NCBI GenBank assembly: GCA_045538465.1
Contig: JAZSRK010000057.1
Span: 1 to 37,642, forward strand
Length of the DNA stretch: 37,642 nucleotides
DNA from: Limiplasma sp045538465
GTDB lineage: Bacteria; Bacillota; Clostridia; Christensenellales; Aristaeellaceae
Reading direction: 5' to 3'
Shown in pieces: positions 33,205 through 37,642 of the stretch; positions within the stretch are counted from its first letter, which is position 1; every line of letters begins with the position of its first letter. A model generated the notes under the pieces. It was not told where the DNA came from. It searched no databases and saw nothing but the letters and a program-made list of their open reading frames with translations. The translations under genes and the position numbers were made by a program.

Positions 33205-34857
33205 TTAGTGAAACGTTTCCCCGGGGTATTTTTGCTCCATATATTCATCCAAGCAAAATAGGCGCTGGTGTACATATTGGATAAACTCGGTCAGATCGGG
33301 ATAGCGGGGCGGCATGTGTTCATCCGGCAGGAACATGTACCAACGCTCAAAGTCTCGCTCATATGCACCAGAAGCAAAGATGTCCTCTTGGCAGCTGAGA
33401 AGCAGCTCTGTTACATTCTCTTCCGACCAAATGGTTTGCCGAAGCGTCCGATACCGCTGGCAGACCAATCGGGAAATATCTGTATCGCCCAGCGCTTCCA
33501 GCTGTACCACCATGTTGGTGGTCATCTCTACATTCAAAGCAGGATCCATGTGCAGCGAATCGCCGAAATCGAGACCCCATGTTCTGTCCATATCCCATGG
33601 CACATAGAGCATGCGCATCTGCCCCTGTGCATCATACTTGGCACACAGAAACATGTTGTACAATCCTCGGGTAACCTTTACATGGTCGATGCCCTGTATC
33701 AGATTCAGGAACAGATACATATCGATAGAATTTTCGGTATCGGCGATCTGATAGATGGCATGCCGATCCTCTGCTATGGTGGTAAGCAAAACATCGTAGT
33801 AATGGATCAGCGGTTCATAGGAAGGAGGTTCGCCCCCTTCGATCACATAAGCATTTTCTAAGGGATACAGCTCTCTATCTGGATACAGGGCGGCCTGCGA
33901 ATGGTAATCCAACAGAAGCTCGGAATTGGCGTTTCCCTTTTTATAAAGCTGTTCCCCTGCTTTCAGCTGCATTTGTTTTGCATCGATGGGATGCCCCAAC
34001 GCATACAGACCCCAGTAATACCCGCCCATAAACACTTCTACATAGCGGTACTCTATACCGTTGACCATTTCATATTCCTGATGGGCGTTAGCGGTCTCAT
34101 ACCACAGCCGGGTAGAGAAGACCTCTCGTGTTTTTGTGGTATCGTTGTATTGCCCCTTGATGATCCAGTCATCATCCTGCCGCATACCCAAAAGGGAAAG
34201 CGGATAGTTGCGCCAGTTGTTGCCCAGCGACAGTGTGCGCAGGGAAATACGATAATCGTTTTTGGGGTACATTTTGCTGTTGTTACCGCGCATATGGATA
34301 AAAGCAGAAGTCTCGATCTGACGGTTTACTGTCTCTGCTCGGTTATCAAATAAGCGCAGCTCCACCTGTATATCCTCATCGCCGATTTTTAAGCCGGATA
34401 CGTCCACTTCCAAGATAGGCAAGGTGGTGCATTGCAAAATATATTCCTGGTAAAAATCATCGGTATACAATACGAGATGAATGCTTCCACTGTTTGAAAT
34501 AAACTGGTCATCTATCCTATCGCCCCACAGGGCCATATGCACTTTTTCTCTATGGCAAACAACATTCACCACAGGGTCGTAGGCTTTTGGGTCGTCTTCT
34601 ACAAGCGAATAAAGCAGCATATGCTCCATATCGTCGTAGGGCAGAGCATAACCGTTGAAATAGATCTCATCTGCAATGTGGTTATTGTCGAAATATTCCG
34701 GTACCCACATATTTCGCTGGCTGATGATCTGCTGGTATTCTTCCTCACTTACATACAGCTGAGAAAGGCACTGCTGCCCATCCCCCTGAAGGCATACAAA
34801 CAGCAGTACCCCGCAGGAGACGAACAGCAGAAGAAGAGAGATCGTCTTTTTGGACAT
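33205..34857 (-). CDS. CotH-family kinase-like protein, membrane-anchored or secreted
   Basis: This is a 550-residue protein with an N-terminal hydrophobic segment (residues 5-23) acting as signal peptide or anchor. The remainder is a CotH domain, a secretory-pathway kinase-like fold; Bacillus CotH phosphorylates spore coat proteins. Motifs present are FIHMRGNNSKMYPKNDYRISL-like (187-206, with the conserved RGN and basic residues), WIIKGQYND (231-239), and the active-site box VPWDMDRTWG (419-428) with D422 and D424. The ribosome binding site is weak (GGTGA). It follows the DUF4956 gene by 12 bases, so it is translated from the operon transcript. The substrate is unknown; a wall or surface protein is a reasonable guess. 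Confidence 0.9.
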   Translation of the reverse strand: MSKKTISLLLLFVSCGVLLFVCLQGDGQQCLSQLYVSEEEYQQIISQRNMWVPEYFDNNHIADEIYFNGYALPYDDMEHMLLYSLVEDDPKAYDPVVNVVCHREKVHMALWGDRIDDQFISNSGSIHLVLYTDDFYQEYILQCTTLPILEVDVSGLKIGDEDIQVELRLFDNRAETVNRQIETSAFIHMRGNNSKMYPKNDYRISLRTLSLGNNWRNYPLSLLGMRQDDDWIIKGQYNDTTKTREVFSTRLWYETANAHQEYEMVNGIEYRYVEVFMGGYYWGLYALGHPIDAKQMQLKAGEQLYKKGNANSELLLDYHSQAALYPDRELYPLENAYVIEGGEPPSYEPLIHYYDVLLTTIAEDRHAIYQIADTENSIDMYLFLNLIQGIDHVKVTRGLYNMFLCAKYDAQGQMRMLYVPWDMDRTWGLDFGDSLHMDPALNVEMTTNMVVQLEALGDTDISRLVCQRYRTLRQTIWSEENVTELLLSCQEDIFASGAYERDFERWYMFLPDEHMPPRYPDLTEFIQYVHQRLFCLDEYMEQKYPGETFH

Positions 34858-34869
34858 ATCAATTCACCA

Positions 34870-35550
34870 TTACACAATATCCTCATTGTCGTACTCAATG
34901 AGCGAAAAGCGGCGGATGCCCTCTACCGCAGCCAGTTTTTCTGTGATCAGCTTCGGGCTTTTGGCTGTAAGGATAAGTACATAATCCACACCGGCAGAGG
35001 TAAAGTTGCGGCTCTTGATGCGCAGTTTACGGCTAAGGGAAGAGATGGCAGCTACGATCTCCTCTTCCATTTGTTTTTCGCAGTTGATCACAAGGGTATA
35101 GGCCCCGCCGCCAAGGCGCAGCTGTTCCCACAGAAGCAAGACCACCGCCACCAGCAGCGATGTAAGGATCGCCACCATAAACAATTGACAGCCGGCCATA
35201 ATGCCCAGATGGATGGCCCAGAGAATATACACCATATCCACCGGGTCTTTTACCGCCGTGCGGAAACGGATGATCGCCAGCGCACCGATGGTGCCAAGGG
35301 TGATGACCAAGTTGGATTGCAGGCAAAGGATAATGGTGCAGATGAAAAACGGAATGATCGCAATGCAAATATTCAGCGCTTTGTTATACAGCGAACGGTG
35401 GGAGACCACTCGGTACACAAAAAAGATGAATGCGGACATGACCAGCACAAACAAAAGCACAGACAAGATCTGCGTAAAGGGGATCACGTCGGAATGGAAA
35501 CCCTTGGACAGGTACATCCAAATGCTTGAAAAGAGGTTTTTGATACTCAT
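34870..35550 (-). CDS. DUF4956 membrane protein
   Basis: This 226-residue protein has about four membrane segments (residues 28-48, 58-80, 82-96 and 108-142). The family hallmark LGTIGALAIIRFRTAVKDPVD follows the second segment. A cytoplasmic C-terminal domain of about 80 residues resembles a small ACT-like or MgtC-type C-terminal fold (inference). AAGGAG nine bases upstream supports the start, which overlaps the stop of the VTC gene as ATGA, so the two are translationally coupled. DUF4956 proteins are often encoded next to VTC-domain and CotH proteins; their function is not established. Confidence 0.92.
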   Translation of the reverse strand: MSIKNLFSSIWMYLSKGFHSDVIPFTQILSVLLFVLVMSAFIFFVYRVVSHRSLYNKALNICIAIIPFFICTIILCLQSNLVITLGTIGALAIIRFRTAVKDPVDMVYILWAIHLGIMAGCQLFMVAILTSLLVAVVLLLWEQLRLGGGAYTLVINCEKQMEEEIVAAISSLSRKLRIKSRNFTSAGVDYVLILTAKSPKLITEKLAAVEGIRRFSLIEYDNEDIV

Positions 35551-36248
35551 CTCCCAAAACTCCTTATGATTTGATAGCTGAAATAATATTTGGAAAACAT
35601 GCGCTGCTGCAATTGGTTCTCGTACACGCTTTGCTTTATGTACCCCGGCAGGATGTCATCAAACTTCACTTCCAGTATGTGTTGGTCTTTGCTCATCAGC
35701 GGTATGCGCAGATAATCGCCCTGCAAAAATCGATCGCATTGGTGGGATGCGGATATGCAATAATCCATCGTGATGCGTACATTGGTAATGGGCTCTACGA
35801 AGGCGACCCGCTCATAATCCACAATGGCTCTGGGCGTAAAACGGCGGGCGAGAATATCTGCCGCAAACTGCCTCAGCAATGGTTTTGTTTCGCTATAGAG
35901 AAAATCGGTCACATCGCCGGTAAACAGTTTTTCATATTCCTCTTTGCTGATACGGCACGAGATCTTATGGCAGCCGCCGTTCAGTTTTTCTTTGCGTTCC
36001 AACCTGAGAAAGGAAGCATCATGGTCGTAATAGCGTATGCGGTACTTGAAACGCTTTGCATCGCCTGCTTCTGTCTCTTTTGCGCAGGTATCCCATTGGT
36101 CATCAAAGTACAAACTATGCACGCCGTATTTGCCGTTTGTGCCAATATGGCTATCCTTGGGCAGTACAGAGCCTAACTTGGCTTCAATGCTGGCAAGCTC
36201 TGCGTTGGTACAGCTATACTTCCATTCGTTACGGTATTTTTTCATCAT
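35547..36248 (-). CDS. VTC-domain protein, polyphosphate polymerase-type
   Basis: This 233-residue protein is a single VTC domain, the tunnel-shaped fold that in yeast Vtc4 makes polyphosphate from ATP. Charged motifs expected for the tunnel are present: YRNEWKY (5-11), KRFKYRIRYY (65-74), LRLERKEK (81-88), VDYERVAF (143-150), VRITMD (157-162), EVKFD (193-197) and FSKYY (218-222). There are no SPX or membrane regions, so it is a soluble bacterial form. An in-frame TAG just upstream limits the start to 36248 or 36245. The ribosome binding site is only GGCGG. It is first in the VTC-DUF4956-CotH operon. Confidence 0.92.
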   Translation of the reverse strand: MMKKYRNEWKYSCTNAELASIEAKLGSVLPKDSHIGTNGKYGVHSLYFDDQWDTCAKETEAGDAKRFKYRIRYYDHDASFLRLERKEKLNGGCHKISCRISKEEYEKLFTGDVTDFLYSETKPLLRQFAADILARRFTPRAIVDYERVAFVEPITNVRITMDYCISASHQCDRFLQGDYLRIPLMSKDQHILEVKFDDILPGYIKQSVYENQLQQRMFSKYYFSYQIIRSFGR

Positions 36249-36297
36249 CGGACCAACCGCCTAACGGCCTCCTTCATGCAGTCTGTGTTTATCGTGT

Positions 36298-36328
36298 TTA
36301 TGATATCATAACCAACTATCAAAAGCAA
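36298..36328 (-). promoter_or_regulatory. Probable promoter and palindromic operator of the VTC operon
   Basis: On the minus strand, TTGCTT (36328-36323) and TATCAT (36305-36300) lie 17 bases apart. The -10 overlaps a perfect 14-bp palindrome, TTATGATATCATAA (36298-36311), a plausible operator. Confidence 0.5.
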
Positions 36329-36353
36329 TGTAGGCTCAGCACGTCGATTTTTG

Positions 36354-36383
36354 TTGAATCATTGGCAGCGATTATGCTATGAT
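36354..36383 (+). promoter_or_regulatory. Promoter of the AIM24-family gene
   Basis: TTGAAT (36354-36359) and TATGAT (36378-36383) are 18 bases apart, and TGC directly before the -10 makes it an extended type. The leader is about 35 bases. Confidence 0.65.
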
Positions 36384-36424
36384 AGCAGCAGGGAATTCAT
36401 ATATTTTCATAAAGGAGTGTTTTT

Positions 36425-37102
36425 ATGCGTTACGAGATCTCCGGCGGTTCCTTTCCTGTGGTTACCTGTTACCTGAACAATGGCGAAAGCATGATCACCG
36501 AAAAAGGCTCCATGGTGTGGATGTCTAACAACATGCAAATGGATACCAAGGGCGGCGGTCTTGGTAAGATGTTCTCCAAGGCTTTCTCCGGCGAGAGCAT
36601 GTTCCAGAATGTCTATACCGCCTATGGCGACGGTATGATCACCTTCGGTGCCAGTTTTCCCGGCGAGATCCGTGCGTTGGAGATCGCTCCCGGTCAGGAA
36701 ATGATCGTGCAGAAGCGTTCCTTCCTTGCAGCCCAGCCCGGTGTAGAGCTTAGCATCCACTTTAACAAGAAGCTGGGCGCTGCCCTCTTTGGCGGCGAAG
36801 GCTTTATTATGCAGCGCCTCAGCGGCAAAGGCACAGCTTTTGTGGAGATCGACGGCGCTTTGGTAGAATACCAGCTTCAGCCCGGCCAGCAGCTAGTGGT
36901 AGATAGCGGCAATGTGGCTGCCTTTACGCCTACTGTGCGCATGGAGATACAGCAAGTAGCCGGTCTTAAGAACAAGCTGCTGGGCGGCGAGGGTCTGTTC
37001 AATACCCTGCTTACCGGCCCCGGCACCGTATGGCTGCAGACCATGCCCATTTCTGGCATTGCCGCTGCTTTGCAGGGGATGATACCTTCGGGTAACAGCT
37101 AA
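36425..37102 (+). CDS. AIM24 / TIGR00266-family protein
   Basis: This is a 225-residue soluble protein of the AIM24 family, a double-stranded beta-helix-like fold of unclear biochemical role found widely in bacteria; its yeast namesake is mitochondrial. Family features are the N-terminal YEISGGSFPVVTCYLNNGES, GSMVWMSNNMQMDT, and the glycine-rich KGGGLGKMFSKAFSGESMFQNVY block, with repeated LNPGQ-like turns (LEIAPGQEMIV, YQLQPGQQLVV). AAAGGAG (36411-36417) sets the start. It is monocistronic and divergent from the VTC operon, and it is followed by the second copy of the dispersed intergenic element. Confidence 0.92.
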   Translation: MRYEISGGSFPVVTCYLNNGESMITEKGSMVWMSNNMQMDTKGGGLGKMFSKAFSGESMFQNVYTAYGDGMITFGASFPGEIRALEIAPGQEMIVQKRSFLAAQPGVELSIHFNKKLGAALFGGEGFIMQRLSGKGTAFVEIDGALVEYQLQPGQQLVVDSGNVAAFTPTVRMEIQQVAGLKNKLLGGEGLFNTLLTGPGTVWLQTMPISGIAAALQGMIPSGNS

Positions 37103-37109
37103 CGGGCGT

Positions 37110-37275
37110 ACGGTGCGACCCGCTACCGCGGGGCGCGCCGTTCGCCCCGGGAGTGGACAATGGTTCCGCGGCCTCTGAGGAGGGGTCCCGACCCTTCCTC
37201 AGGCCGCTTGCTTGAGGGCATGTCCTCGCTTTGCTGCGGGCATGCCCCGTTTTTTGTTTGTTGGATGTTTGGGCT
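37110..37275 (+). repeat. Dispersed intergenic element, copy 2
   Basis: This copy aligns with 29070-29235 in the same orientation and, like it, directly follows a plus-strand stop codon. It contains the hairpin GGGGCG/CGCCCC near 37130 and the stem GGGCATG/CATGCCC described under the terminator entry. Confidence 0.65.
37216..37255 (+). terminator. Terminator-like hairpin within dispersed element copy 2
   Basis: GGGCATG (37216-37222) pairs with CATGCCC (37241-37247), followed by CG and six T. It probably ends the AIM24 transcript. The matching stem in copy 1 differs in paired positions but keeps pairing. Confidence 0.65.
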
Positions 37276-37500
37276 TCCCGCCTTTGGCGGGAACGCCTCA
37301 TCGTGGATGTGTTGGTTGTGTGCTCAGGCTTATCGCCTTCGGCTCAACGCCCCTGTTCTTACTTGCATCTCTCTCTGAAATAGCGAGTATGAGATGCTTT
37401 TCTATATTCTTGCCTTTGCCTCTGGGAGAGGTGGCTGAGGGTAGCGAAGACGGAGACGGGGAACGCTCTTGTTTCCACATCAACGATCCAACACAAAAAA
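37276..37500. repeat. Spacer with degenerate interspersed-repeat motif
   Basis: There is no convincing gene here. Bases 37418-37461 (CCTCTGGGAGAGGTGGC...GACGGAGA) resemble, on the opposite strand, the CTCCGTCAG...CCTCCC repeat seen at 1505-1555. A GCCTTCGGC-type hairpin lies near 37336. The remainder shows nothing I can name. Confidence 0.4.
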
Positions 37501-37503
37501 GGT

Positions 37504-37642
37504 GATATAGTCCCCATAGAGTAGACACACGAAAAAACAAAATTTCGAGACTACTCTAAGGGGGCTTTTTACATGCCAAGAAAAACACATAAGAACAAGG
37601 TATACAGTCCAGAGCTAAAGCTACAAGCAGTACAAGACTATC
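37504..37642 (+). mobile_element. Left end of an IS3-family-like insertion sequence (partial)
   Basis: The stretch from about 37504 (GATATAGTCCCCATAGAGTAG) resembles the TGnACTGnCCCC-type terminal repeats of IS150-like elements of the IS3 family. It is followed by a transposase reading frame that runs off the window. A stem formed by CCCCATAGAGTAG (37512-37524) and CTACTCTAAGGGG (37551-37563) lies just before the start codon. The exact left boundary and target duplication cannot be set from one end. Confidence 0.6.
37573..37642 (+). CDS. Transposase OrfA, N-terminal fragment (cut by window end)
   Basis: Only 23 residues are visible, beginning MPRKTHKNKVYSPELKLQAV. The YSPELKLQAVQDY pattern is typical of the first helix of the helix-turn-helix domain of IS3-family OrfA proteins. 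AAGGGGG (37558-37564) is the likely ribosome binding site, and it lies in the right arm of the terminal stem. The rest lies outside the window. Confidence 0.7.
   Translation, partial: MPRKTHKNKVYSPELKLQAVQDY

Overview
The window looks like a chromosomal contig from a gut-type Clostridia member (Bacillota, probably Oscillospirales or Christensenellales-like; the genus cannot be fixed by eye). Support for this: strong AGGAGG-type ribosome binding sites, an adjacent whiA and Crh/HPr-type gene, a sortase-type giant surface protein with CnaB/pilin-like domains, and plant- and host-glycan hydrolases (GH51, GH27). Most genes are fairly GC-rich. The first gene and the leucine-rich part of the giant gene are clearly more AT-rich.

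Layout, left to right. 1-177 is a poly-G/C contig-end run plus two hairpins. 178-1290 is an AT-rich orphan gene. 1291-1630 is a hairpin-rich intergenic element. 1631-5670 is typA, a secreted protein of unknown function and a GntR/UTRA regulator, closed by a terminator. 5802-6812 is a NYN nuclease-like protein with two LOTUS-like domains. 6901-8409 (minus) is a GH51 arabinofuranosidase, divergent from a glutamine-dependent NAD synthetase (8754-10676) that has a long structured leader. 10761-25958 (minus) is one gene for a 5,065-residue cell-wall surface protein. 26337-27548 (minus) is a secreted serine beta-lactamase-like hydrolase, divergent from a GH27 alpha-galactosidase (27705-28856), which is followed by a 67-residue zinc-ribbon protein. 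29371-30120 is a secreted unknown. 30209-31324 (minus) is dnaN, and upstream of it lies a cluster of DnaA boxes and TAG trinucleotides that looks like a replication-origin unwinding region. 31816-33058 (minus) is whiA followed by a Crh-like HPr. 33205-36248 (minus) is a VTC polyphosphate-polymerase-type protein, a DUF4956 membrane protein and a CotH kinase-like protein in one operon. 36425-37102 is an AIM24-family protein. The window ends in the left end of an insertion sequence with a truncated transposase gene.

How the parts relate. The two glycosidases and the Crh-like protein fit a carbohydrate-using lifestyle. The giant protein has an N-terminal non-repetitive region, many isopeptide-type beta-sandwich domains as a stalk and a C-terminal wall anchor, which fits an adhesin. 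No sortase or pilin gene lies beside it. The observations most worth following are the origin-like region next to a dnaN that lacks dnaA, the leucine-rich module nested inside a stalk domain of the giant protein, the HPr paralogue with lysine in place of the phosphorylated histidine, and a dispersed intergenic element with compensatory stem changes. All statements come from reading the sequence; no database search was run.
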